Shown: positions 14,701 through 23,835 of the stretch, piece after piece
Layout of the letters: each line of letters begins with the position of its first letter
Numbering within the stretch: the first letter of the stretch is position 1
Source: Aricia agestis
Taxonomy: Eukaryota > Arthropoda > Insecta > Lepidoptera > Lycaenidae
Length of the DNA stretch: 64,000 bases
Assembly (NCBI RefSeq): GCF_905147365.1
Contig: NC_056409.1
Coordinates: forward strand, 4,593,001-4,657,000
Direction: 5' to 3'
Position numbers and translations under genes: made by a program
Notes under the pieces: model-generated
The model's input: only the letters and a program-made list of their open reading frames with translations
Database searches by the model: none
Told to the model about the DNA's origin: nothing

Positions 14701-17700
14701 TAAAATTCCACGTATACCTATTCAAAATATTTCAACTTTTAATAAACCAAATCGCACAAATACTAGTCTAATTCCATTAGTATTTTTTTAAGTAAAAATT
14801 GCGTAACTTGTTAGCACAATAACTCAAATTGTTGGGCAAAGCGCGGTATTCGGGGGGTAGACGGACGTCGGACAATTTATAAAAGGCCGCCTGTCATCAC
14901 TGTCACGCTGTCTATGGGCAGAGGAAAAACGAGAAACGTCATAATATTTTACTGTTACGCAGGGGCTGTTCACAATGATATTTTACTCGTAAATAATATA
15001 AGGGTGGGTTGCACCAGAGGCGTGGTTATAGTTACAGCTATGGGCAAAGTTATGGTTATAGTTAAGGCTAACTTTAACCTTAACTTTGACCACAGAATGT
15101 GACAGATGACAGCTGGTCCGACAAGGCTTTAAATGAACATGGGCGGGGGCGCTGCTGTACTGTCAAAAATGGCGTTTTTGTATGATGACAGCGTTAGTTC
15201 CTTTTTTCGCCACGTTCATTTAAAGCCTTGTTGAGCTCAAGGTTATCGTTAAATATGGCGTCCATTATTGACTTTAACCAAAGATTTTTGCATTGTAGTT
15301 AAAGTTAAAGTTATAGTTAAAGTAAGTTGGTGCAACTCACCCTAAATAATGGTTTTGGCGCGTTTGGGAACCACACATCACACATGTTTAATTTATTTCA
15401 TAACTAGACGACGCCCGCAACTCTTGTTGCGCCAAAATTTATCGTGCGGGATGTAGGTACGGTACATTTTTCCGGAATCAAAAGTATCCTATGTCCTTTC
15501 CCGAGAATCAAAGTATCTTCAAATTTCAGCAAAATCGGTTCAGAGGTTTGGGCGTGAAGAGATAACAGACAGACATACAAACTTTCGCATTTATAATATT
15601 AGTACGGATTGGTCTATAAAAATTCAATAGGCGAACATAGTTATAATATTTGCCAAAATATGCTACTAAGTAAATGAAGCAGGTTAAAATCGAGCTTTAG
15701 GCCCAATTTCACCAACGTCTGTTCGTGTTAACAGCTTGTTAAAATGTCATGCCTTCTCTTTCATTTATTTGAAAAACGAAAGAGGTAACATGATACTAAT
15801 TCGAGCATTAACTTTAACAGTCGTTGGTGAAATTGGGTCTTAGAAAGGTTATATTTTTGTACCCAACTCATCAAGTTGTTATATTTTATTCTGGATTTCC
15901 AAAAAAATATTGTTCTATCCATAATTTAAATGTTTTTCCGCAACAATATTTTCCTAAACCTTATGGACGCGGCCTTGTAAGACCCTTTTCTCTTTTTGCG
16001 AGGGTTCGTATAAAATATTATCGGCAACATTTTGGTGATTTCTTAGGAGGCTAGAGCAATAATATTATGACATATTACGTTCTATATTCTCTTTTTATGT
16101 GTTCCTACTAAAAGTAATTTATATAGTTGGTGGTAGGATCTAAAAATACAGAAGCGTAACGATTTTACACAATGGGTTTCTAAAAAGTAACATTAAATGT
16201 AGGTAGACTAGGTACTATCAGAGAAGTTGATTCCTATGCAGATGGAGTACCTACGTGGTTTGGTCGCGTTACGTCAAACCCAGCCGACAGATCACGATTA
16301 ACATTGATTTGATATGATCCGACCAAATGACGTTGGTCTGTCAACTGCCTAGGATTCTATTTACTCGATGGTACGTCTAATAAAAACAATCAGCTTAGAA
16401 TTTTATTTATATACCGAAGTCTCAAACTCAAGTGAAAAGAAAGAAATAGAATAAAATAACCCTTTCTCGTGCGTTTGTCATGTAATATTTAGCCTTTAGG
16501 TTTAGACATTGGGTTTTTAGGTTTTAAGACATTAATTATTCTCATAAGAATTTACATAAATTCACTTACATGAGAAAGACAATAACGTAAAGAGATACAA
16601 ACAATGTAGCAAACCTTTAGGATATTTTTGATTTAGTATCAGTTTAAACGATATTAGTAAAGTGTTTGAATGAAAATTCGAGTCAACAGCGAGCGCGGGA
16701 AAGCGTGCGCCATATTGCCGCCATTGTTGCCGGAAGTGACGTCACGTGAACGCTCCTTCCGGTCCAGCGTTCCGTTTCACGCCGTTCAATGTCAAATCTA
16801 AACTCGAAATACGCTATCAATTATTATTGAATCTCTCAGTGTTCTAAATTCTTAAAACTTTTCAATTTTGTCAACATTATGAATATTTGGTTTTAATCTA
16901 AATATCGAATAGTTAAATTATAATATTATAATATTAGCTATGATATTAGGTATCCATCGAGCTTGCGAGTTACGACGCCTTGCTTTTAAATTAATAATCT
17001 ATTGCTTTAAACTAAAAATCCTTTTTTCTTACTATCTTCCTCTTTTTTAAATTATTTTTTTTCTACAGGTGTGGTTCTCAAACCGTCGCGCGAAGTGGCG
17101 GCGAGAGGAGAAGTTGCGGAGTCAGCGACGCGACGCCCCCGCGTCTCCCCCCGCGCCGCCCGCGCGGTTGCCCCTCAACGGCGGATTCAACTCCATGTAC
17201 AGCCCCATACCGCAGCCCATAGCCACCATGAGTGATACGTATAGGTGAGTAATGGAATGTTTAAAAATGTAAGGGAAATGTTTGAGAAGCAGTCCTTAGG
17301 AGACGCCAAAAACAATACGAAAAATGTTGGATTATCTGTAAAAAAATATAACAATATAGTATCAATCTGTTTAACATAGTTAACGACACTTCACTTGCCG
17401 CACCGCGTTTAATTTTGCCTTTAAGATACTTTACATCAAGGAATCTAGTGTAGTAGAAAGTGTCACTAATTTTAATCACTAGCATCTCTTATAAATGCGC
17501 TTAAAAAGTTTTTCTTTTCTACAAGTTTTCGACATTGTTAAACAGTAAAGACCGATTCACATGCAAATTCTGGAGACTTACAACGCCATCTCTAAATGGC
17601 GGACGGCACTAAATTAATCGCGCGAGAAATCGAGCGGCAAAGATCGCTTCCCGCCACTGCACCGAGACGCGGCGAAGGTCGCCTTTCCACCCGGATTGAT

Positions 17701-20652
17701 TTTTAATAGTGAACCTGCGGGCTTTAGCTTTTGTCGCAAATTAACTTAGCGAGACGAAGTTTCCTCTTTAGTTCGCTCTACGGAATAAATTTGACAAATC
17801 TTTTCGTAGCGAATAAAATTTCATTACACTTTCCAGTTTCCTTCGAAGTTGTGAAGTGATTTTATTGAAAGTGTGATTTATTTTGTTGCTTTGTTTATTT
17901 ACGTTGAGATAGCCCAATGTTTATATTGACTATTTGGAGTAATATACTATTTGGAGCTCTTACTTTTTCCAAATATATTAAGTACTTAAATATATTTACT
18001 CTCACTTTTCACTTACCATTTGTATCTAAGTTTAATTTTTCGTTTGTACTATCAGAGAAATTAATTCAAAGGCAAATGGCGTTGTGTCAAACCCAGCCGA
18101 CAGATCACGAGTAACATTGAATTGACGTAACCCGACCAAATGACAAAGGTACGCCATCTGCCTATGTATAAATTTCTTCGATGGTACTTGAATAACTTCT
18201 ACTGTATCAATTCAATTCATGCTAGATTTATTAGCTTTTAAGTGACAAAGCAAGATACAAGTATAATATTATTCTGTTGATCTCATGTTTATCTATCTAT
18301 TAACCATTTGACAAAATATATGATTCTTGTGAACTGGTCTTTGTGTTGTGTCAAGACATGCATGCAGTCAGTATTAAGCATTCGACTAATATGTCGTCCG
18401 ATATTGACAGTCCCCTTTCCGACAGTTCGATGTCGGGCGGTCTGTCGTCGTCGTGCCTGCAGCAGCGTGACGGCGGCTACCCATACATGTTCGGTGATGT
18501 CCTCGGCGGTGGAGGCTACTCGCGCGCGCCGGCGGCACACCAGCAGCACGGATACTCGCAGCCGCAGGCAGCTGGTAGCACTGGTGAGTTCCATATTCAT
18601 ACTACAAGTTAGCATTAAGCTGATGATGCCGTGGATAATAAAAAAGTAAGGTACTATTATAATGACTGATATCATGTGGTTTGATTCTGGAGTTGAGTAA
18701 TATCGGATACAGCTGCTCTAATAAATATGTCAAAGATTAAATTATAAATAAATTATTTTGTTAAAGTATTTTTTAAACAATGAAATAGCTAATACAATAG
18801 TAAGAATACATTTCAATACAAAACAATACAAATAAAACAAAGAAATAGTGCAGAAAAATGTCGAGTGCAAAAACATTACAAAATCGGCGAAATCAAGCTT
18901 TGGAAAATATTTACCAACTTCGTAATAAAATGTAAAAAACGCTGAGTCAAGAGCAAGGGGCGTCTGGCTCACAAGACCGCGACATGGCGCGGGCGGGGAG
19001 CGAAAAATAAAAGGAAAAAGTGAAAAAAATAGGCGCTCCAACCTCGATTGGATTTGCCGTTGTCTGTTCCTTACAAATGGTTTTTAAATTGATTTTGAAT
19101 ATCGAATTCTTTTGTTAACAAATACAATCGAAAGCTGAAATTACGTTCCGTTGCACGCAACGTTGTAAACAAACAAAACTGCCGTAAGGTGGTCGCCATT
19201 GTTTTACAAAGCGTAACTTTTCCATTTGATATTATATATCAAGCGGCGGACATTTTTAGCCGTAGGTGGCGGAAAGCGGTATGAATTATTGTTGTTTGGG
19301 ACGTTCCATTGTTCGCCGGCAGAATTTCAGCTGTAGTCGCGAACAAAAGAGTTTTTCACAATTCAAAATGCACGCTCTCGTTTCATTTACTCTTTTACGT
19401 TTTCGACTGGTGCATTTCCAGCTTCGTGTGGTATTAAACAATGTTTGTTCCTCGTTTTTTGGCGTGTCTTTTTAGATTAGAATATTAAAGTTTGATACTA
19501 ATTTTTACATTATGTTCTCTACCAGGAACTTAAAAACACATTCAAACTACTGCCTTTCTACCTAATAATGAAACGGTCGTTATTGTCAGCCATATCTTTA
19601 CACGCAGCTCCTATTTAGTGACAGTTTAGCTGTTGAACGGTGATAATATCGAGTGGCACCCTTGTGCATGTTATCGGCGACTGGCAGGCGCCGCGCCGTG
19701 TGTGCCGCCATTACTGTAAAATTACATAGTTTATAGCCTGCGAACAGACGAAGCGTTGCTAAACGCTATTTAATAGAATGTACATACATTTTATCTAGTA
19801 AGAGACATACGTCCCTCGTACTTTATTGTGAATAATACCACCAACTTACTTCAATGATTTAAACCGTATAGGGTAGGTAGTTCTAATAAGGAATATTTAA
19901 GCACGTACAATCTTATTAGATTACATTTAAAACTTGTCTTAATTATAACTGTTATAGATTTTACACAAGTCAGTCATAATTTCTCATATTATCTAAACAT
20001 GCAATGACAAGCTGTACAATGTTACACTTAGGCATACGGATTCCGCAGTAGAATCGCATAATCTAATGCGAAACCTATTAACTTGATGTATCTGAGGCAT
20101 ACGTCTAATAGGATTCCGAGTGCATTCCGGTAATACTCAATATCTGGGGCGGGATCCCCGTCGCAAAGCCACGCATTATCAATGGATATTAATTAATGGA
20201 TGATTATTAAGATTAGGGATTATCCTAATCGATTATAAGTGAAAATCACTTATACTAGGGATGTGTAAATCTACATGAGGATATTATCCTAAAATTTTAA
20301 GTTTTCTTTAGTCTGTTTAAGTAGAATAATACCTACTCAGGTGGATAAGTTCTAACATGCTTATTGGAAAGAATAAGTTTTTTTCTGATAAGCAATATTC
20401 TTATAAAATCAGCAACTACTATTATGAGAACTAAATGTCAAAGAACTATTATACAAAACTGAAAACTCCAACAACATTCTTATATTGAAAACTCAAGTAA
20501 CTACCTACCCTTATCTTACACCGAAATGCCTGACAGCTATTTTAAACCTCCTTTTATTCGTAGGTGTGATATCGGCGGGCGTGAGCGTGCCGGTGCAAAT
20601 TCCGTCGCAGGGGCCGGACCTCGCGTCCAACTACTGGGGGCGGCTTCAGTGA
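2582..20652 (+). CDS. toy: twin of eyeless (Pax6-family transcription factor), 3' part, 6 exons
   Basis: Joining 2582-2798, 10595-10747, 11887-11969, 17069-17244, 18426-18583 and 20564-20652 gives 876 nt, an unbroken frame of 291 codons plus TGA. Seen: the end of the paired domain ([16 protein letters not shown]), the linker [12 protein letters not shown], an acidic stretch [16 protein letters not shown], a full homeodomain at in-window residues 106-165 with Ser at position 50 (WFSNRRAKW), [29 protein letters not shown], and the tail [12 protein letters not shown]...YWGRLQ. From family knowledge, these blocks match Drosophila Toy more closely than Eyeless. Pax6 proteins bind DNA through the paired domain and homeodomain and start eye and head development in the nucleus. 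The N-terminal half of the paired domain is encoded left of the window, so the gene is 5' partial here. All five introns have GT-AG ends. An in-frame open extension follows the stop (see 20653-20811). Confidence 0.95.
2874..3054. mobile_element. MITE with about 45-bp terminal inverted repeats
   Basis: The left end gtctaaacacac... and the right end ...gtgtgtttagac are inverted copies. The inner part contains ggccgaagttccgcatgat on the left and its reverse complement on the right. The element is about 181 bp, starts 75 nt after the toy exon donor, and has no coding capacity. The target duplication is unclear. Confidence 0.8.
6818..6849. repeat. perfect 14-bp palindrome, 4-nt loop
   Basis: Arms cattttgggtaact and agttacccaaaatg are exact reverse complements around ttga. 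It lies inside the first large toy intron. It could be a MITE remnant or a paired transcription factor site. Confidence 0.7.
8595..8900. promoter_or_regulatory. GC-rich, CpG-rich island inside toy intron
   Basis: The stretch contains dense CpG runs such as ggtcgcgcggcgtgcggtgc near 8620 and ccgcccgggcggcccgcccg near 8865, in an otherwise AT-rich intron. No conserved open frame supports an exon. A regulatory element or alternative promoter is an inference from composition only. Confidence 0.35.
10595..10747 (+). CDS. toy: toy exon: acidic linker and first third of homeodomain
   Basis: The acceptor is gttgcag and the donor aaag|gtgagg. It encodes [20 protein letters not shown] then [16 protein letters not shown] up to LEK. 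The homeodomain begins at in-window residue 106. The SDGNSEH and GDEDSQ blocks are Toy-like. Starts and ends in phase 1. Confidence 0.95.
10748..11886 (+). other. toy: toy intron (1.1 kb)
   Basis: AT-rich, GT-AG. No repeat family or additional exon recognised. The intron splits the homeodomain between Lys and Glu of LEK|EFERTH. Confidence 0.8.
11887..11969 (+). CDS. toy: toy exon: middle of homeodomain
   Basis: The acceptor is tccacag and the donor cag|gtaaaa. It encodes [19 protein letters not shown] and then IGLPEARIQ, helices 1-2 and the start of the recognition helix region. Ends in phase 0 at the classic Pax6 junction IQ|VWFSNRR. Confidence 0.96.
15001..15343. mobile_element. MITE with agggtgggttgcacca termini, carrying a second MITE
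   Basis: The left end agggtgggttgcacca and right end tggtgcaactcaccct are inverted copies. The interior has repeated gttaaagttatagtta-like motifs on both sides. An inner element at about 15121-15233 interrupts it. Confidence 0.85.
15121..15233. mobile_element. MITE nested in the 15001-15343 element
   Basis: Ends acaaggctttaaatgaac and gttcatttaaagccttgt are perfect inverted repeats around a GC-rich core. It sits inside the outer element's AT-rich interior, so the insertion order is outer first, inner second. Confidence 0.75.
15403..15608 (-). mobile_element. Helitron-like short repeat, minus orientation
   Basis: Read on the minus strand it starts actaatattataaatgcgaa and ends gttgcgggcgtcgtctagt. 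It is the same family as 57957-58186. The CTAG 3' end is compatible with Helitron ends, but family assignment is an inference. Confidence 0.65.
15700..15839. mobile_element. 140-bp MITE, TTA target duplication, copy 1
   Basis: Ends ggcccaatttcaccaacg and cgttggtgaaattgggtc are inverted, flanked by TTA on both sides. A second 140-bp copy at 47634-47773 lies in opposite orientation with TAA duplication. A TWA duplication points to the PIF/Harbinger superfamily (family knowledge plus inference). Confidence 0.85.
16212..16374. mobile_element. GTAC-type MITE, copy 1 of 4
   Basis: It starts gtactatcagagaagttgat and ends ttactcgatggtac, which are imperfect inverted ends. The core cccagccgacagatcacgat is shared with the copies at 18046-18187 and 22227-22389; a diverged copy is at about 28915-29088. 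Confidence 0.85.
16688..16795. promoter_or_regulatory. CpG-rich patch with overlapping CRE and E-box
   Basis: TGACGTCA lies at 16737-16744 and overlaps CACGTG at 16743-16748, inside a CpG-rich stretch with gccatattgccgccattg. This is about 280 bp before the homeodomain-end exon. Function is inferred from motif identity only. Confidence 0.35.
17069..17244 (+). CDS. toy: toy exon: recognition helix and proline-rich linker
   Basis: The acceptor is ttctacag and the donor atag|gtgagt. It encodes [19 protein letters not shown], which carries Trp48, Ser50, Asn51 and Arg53 of the homeodomain. An Ala/Pro-rich linker and [20 protein letters not shown] follow. GC-rich codons, ends in phase 2. Confidence 0.95.
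17245..18425 (+). other. toy: toy intron (1.2 kb)
   Basis: GT-AG. It contains the GTAC-type MITE copy at 18046-18187, about 240 nt before the acceptor. The exact 3' end is uncertain because three in-phase AGs are available (see the next exon). Confidence 0.65.
18046..18187. mobile_element. GTAC-type MITE, copy 2 of 4
   Basis: It begins gtactatcagagaaattaat, carries the core cccagccgacagatcacgag, and ends cttcgatggtac. It is shorter than copies 1 and 3 (142 versus 163 bp). Confidence 0.85.
18426..18583 (+). CDS. toy: toy exon: transactivation region
   Basis: It encodes [20 protein letters not shown] then YMFGDVLGG and a His/Gln/Pro-rich tail; SCLQQRD and YPYMF are Toy hallmarks. The donor is actg|gtgagt. 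I chose the acceptor at 18425 because a strong pyrimidine run, tcccctttccgacag, precedes it. Acceptors at 18371 and 18410 keep the same frame and would add 18 or 5 residues. Confidence 0.8.
18584..20563 (+). other. toy: toy intron (2.0 kb)
   Basis: GT-AG, phase 1 (G|GT, Gly). AT-rich with no recognised repeat family. It ends ttttattcgtag. Confidence 0.8.
20564..20652 (+). CDS. toy: toy last coding exon up to the canonical stop
   Basis: It encodes [16 protein letters not shown] then [13 protein letters not shown] and TGA at 20650-20652. The tail matches the Pax6 C-terminus (VSVPVQ...YWPRLQ, stop) of flies and vertebrates, so this TGA is the ancestral stop and not a sequencing error. Confidence 0.95.
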
Positions 20653-20811
20653 TCGCAGCTGTTCGGGTTCCCGCACCGCCTGCTGCTGCCCGAGAACCCG
20701 ACCCTGGAGCCGCCATCTAGCGACGCCCCGCACAACTACGACATGAGCGCTCTCAACATGACCGCGGGCCAGGACGTGCTAGCGGGAGACATGGAGAACT
20801 CCGTCTCGTAA
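20653..20811 (+). CDS. toy: in-frame toy extension behind the TGA (candidate readthrough)
   Basis: After TGA the same frame stays open for 52 codons (SQLFGFPHRLLLPENP ... GQDVLAGDMENSVS) to TAA at 20809-20811. By my count 47 of 52 codons end in G or C, like the toy exons, while the sequence after the TAA becomes AT-rich. This composition and length are unlikely for a 3' UTR. Stop-codon readthrough is documented for many insect genes, and its use here is an inference. The base after TGA is T, not the most favourable C. Alternatives are a splice form that skips the TGA or an ancient extension no longer used. Confidence 0.6.
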   Translation, partial: SQLFGFPHRLLLPENPTLEPPSSDAPHNYDMSALNMTAGQDVLAGDMENSVS

Positions 20812-21600
20812 ACGTGCTAATGATACATAACTGAAGATGTTCAAAAGTATTCGTAAGCGATCGTACGCGACACCGCGTGCGATCTTTAGTGAGCTAGACT
20901 AATGTACATAGCGCCATCTATCGTCAACTAAGTAAACTTTCGTAGCGAGCGTTCCCTTACGTTTCTACGGAGAATTAAATGTAAATTGTTTGTGCCAACG
21001 TTTGTAATAATTGAGTGTTAAGCGCCCTACGAGCACAACCCTTTTATTTCTTTGATGTATGCAGTGGGGGTGCAAAATATTAATGCTATAGAGAAAAACG
21101 TGGCAATAAGCTTCGTTACAGCAATTTGTTTTTCACCCCTAGGCCCCTAGCGCAAATAAAAATTGTCATACGAACTAAACGTCATGTTTATATAATTTAT
21201 TGTATGATACTATACTAATAGATGTCGTAATTTGTTGGTCATATCTCCCAATAGAACTCTCGAAACGAATTAATTTATATTATTTATTCATCGATTGTAA
21301 AATATTACTGTGATTATAGTTGTACATAGTTTTATAATAGTTGTCTCATTTTCAATACAACGTAAGAAAATCCTTTTTATTTTTATAAATCGAAATCTAA
21401 ATACGTATGAATCAATGATTTCTAATATTATGTACTTTTGTTTACTAATCTCTCTAACGCAGCACAATTTCTTGTACGGAAACCATGTAAATTATATTTA
21501 TTTAAGTCATGTTAAGAAACGCAATACGAAAGTGACATAAACAGTGTAATTGTATAGTTATTAAGTGTAAAATAAATTATTACTTACTTATAAGTGCATA
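20812..21600 (+). other. toy: toy 3' UTR with poly(A) signal
   Basis: AT-rich non-coding sequence follows the second stop. AATAAA lies at 21571-21576 in ttaagtgtaaaataaattat, and an earlier weaker match lies near 21155. The true cleavage site cannot be set from sequence alone. Confidence 0.5.
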
Positions 21601-22226
21601 TAGATTGAGAAGAATTAAAGTGAAATTTATTAATAAATAATGCATTAACCATAATTTGTTTAATTTCAAAACCTTCATTTGGGTTCACAATAGATTTCTG
21701 CTTAGTCTTGATTCTTGAACCGATATAGAGATACTACCTGTATCTCTCGGTTCAAGAACTTGAACCCCATTCTTATATTTTAAAGGCTGTCTTATCTTTC
21801 ACGCTTCACTGCACCGAACATAGATGGCGTTGTTCTATTAAACGACAAAAAGATGAAAGGTAATTTGGTAATGGTGTTTTCCACAAGGAAATTATGCCGT
21901 CAACTTTATTTGGGCGGTGTGTATTAATTTTGCGTGTTGGCGCTTTATAATCCGAGGGGAGACAGATGCATGTCCCCTCATGTACCCTGCTGGGGGTCGA
22001 ACAATGGGATGGGATTAATCGTGTTGCATTGGAGCTAAACTTTATCGGACGACGTGTCACATTCAGCCTGCTTCGAGAGTAAGTCTCCCAGAAAATGTCT
22101 ATGTAAATTCCGTGTAAGAACGTATTTTTATGGGGAGAACGCTTAGTACTATTTTCAAAGCGAAAACAATTTTAACAGCATCAGTAATAGTAATAGATGA
22201 TTGATGATGTATAGAGCTATGTATGT

Positions 22227-22389
22227 ATACTATCAGAGAAATTGATTCCTAGGCAGATGGGAGACCTACGTAGTTTGGTCGCGTTACGTCAAACCCAGCC
22301 GACAGATCACAATTAACATTGAATTGACATGATCCGACCAAATGACGTCGGTCTGTCAATTGTCTAAGAATCAATTTCCTCAATGGTAC
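22227..22389. mobile_element. GTAC-type MITE, copy 3 of 4
   Basis: It reads tactatcagagaaattgatt at the left, shares the core cccagccgacagatcacaat, and ends tcaatggtac. It is the same length as copy 1. Confidence 0.85.
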
Positions 22390-23467
22390 ATAACTATTTA
22401 GTCTAAAATTAAGGCATAAAAACATCTCTGCTTATTTTTAAAACTATTAATATTCTCAACCTACACGGAAAGTAAGCCCAAACTTAACTATAGTATAAAA
22501 ATCCTGACGTCCACTTAATAATACAGTAAATAAAAATATTGAACAGCACACAAACATACAACTCTAAGAACCCTCGTGCACAAAAGAATACCATAGTACG
22601 CAAATATTTTAGCCCTCACTAGAGTAAACAGTTGAACAGATTATTAGCGCTTATAATTGGTTTAGACTGTCAGTCCCCTGTAGTCCCCTGCCTCCGTCCC
22701 CTGGTCTGCACTGATCATACGGGAGGAGACAACTGCCCTTGATTTGAATGCGCTAATCTAATGACATGTGTGGGTTTTGTCAATGTATCTCCTGAATGGA
22801 TATAAATTAATTAGAGGGCTGAATGAATATAAAAGTATTATTTTAAACAAATGACCAACAAGCTGACATCGGAGGATGTATACTTTGTCCAAAAAAAAAA
22901 ATGAATTAGAAAAAGAAATTGATGTATATTTCATTTCAGATATTTCATTTTAAAAGCTACCACCATCGATCTCGATTAAAGGCAATCATAGACAATATTA
23001 TGTATGTAGACGGGCTACCGGCTACACGTTCGAAATCGCTTGTTATTCCATCATAGGCCAACGTGGACAAACCGCATTAGACCTTTAAAAATGAACTATT
23101 CTTTATTTATGATTTGATGCTATTATTAGATATTAATAGAGCAGGGTAATAAAATGTTCTAACTTTTATTATAATAGCAGTTGGTGAAACCAACGCCTTC
23201 GAAAAGTTAAGAGCAATGTCCCCTTATTAAATCGTGGTAAGTAAAGAAAATGCAAATAACAACATTGATATTTTGATAATAATTTATTTCGATACAAACG
23301 TGCATTTTCACACATGACCGAGACTAACACATACATATAATAATAGTAAGTATTAATAATAATAATTAATTGATTAATAACCCTAACATCGTAGACGTTA
23401 TTTAAACAGTAGTAATTTATAATCGTGATTATACAATAACAGTCTTATTATTAATAACTTGTACTTG

Positions 23468-23520
23468 TATTAATTTAGTTATTAATAATAACAGTCTTAT
23501 TATTAATAACTAAATTAATA
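23468..23520. repeat. perfect 24-bp AT palindrome, 5-nt loop
   Basis: The arms 23468-23491 and 23497-23520 are exact reverse complements around cagtc. A partial further copy of the right arm (cagtcttattattaataact) precedes it near 23440, so the hairpin probably formed by local inverted duplication. Confidence 0.8.
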
Positions 23521-23688
23521 TCGTGTAAAGTATGCTTAAACACATCAGTCCTTCGTCCACATTTTCGTCCAAGGCCAAATAAAACTTATCTGCGCCGCTG
23601 AGAACGTACACCTAACAGCTTACGCGACTGATTTTAAAATTATAATGTACACTATAAGCTTGCGTTTCCTTATCAGCTGTGGCTTAGG

Positions 23689-23835
23689 GTCAATTCAGAC
23701 CGTAACGCGACGCGTAGATCCATTTCTAATAAAGTATGGATTTGACAGATTTCAATTGAGTGAGACGTCGTGAAAAGCTGTCAAATCTAAACAAATTTAG
23801 AAATGCAAGGACGTATCGCGTTGCTGTCTGAATTA
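23689..23835. mobile_element. MITE with long imperfect terminal inverted repeats
   Basis: The left gtcaattcagaccgtaacgc and right gcgttgctgtctgaattaa ends are inverted, and the inner tggatttgacag / ctgtcaaatcta segments also pair. Non-coding. Confidence 0.75.

Larger units (their letters stand above)
11970..17068 (+). other. toy: toy intron (5.1 kb)
   Basis: GT-AG. It contains a nested MITE pair at 15001-15343, a reverse Helitron-like fragment at 15403-15608, a 140-bp MITE with TTA duplication at 15700-15839, a GTAC-type MITE at 16212-16374, and a CpG-rich patch with a CRE/E-box at 16688-16795. Other parts are AT-rich without recognisable content. Confidence 0.8.

Noticed and set aside
18289..18675. 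128-codon minus-strand and 113-codon plus-strand frames
   Set aside because: They are shadows of the GC-rich toy exon in other frames.
20650..20652. TGA read as selenocysteine
   Set aside because: Toy is not a selenoprotein family, and as far as I recall Lepidoptera have lost selenoprotein synthesis; ordinary readthrough is the simpler idea.
20526..20720. 64-codon frame across the toy last exon
   Set aside because: Wrong frame relative to the toy exon; it is a shadow.
20659..20720. Alternative acceptor at 20657-20658 bypassing the toy TGA
   Set aside because: It would shift the frame and end quickly at TAG near 20717, so it does not explain the in-frame 52-codon extension.
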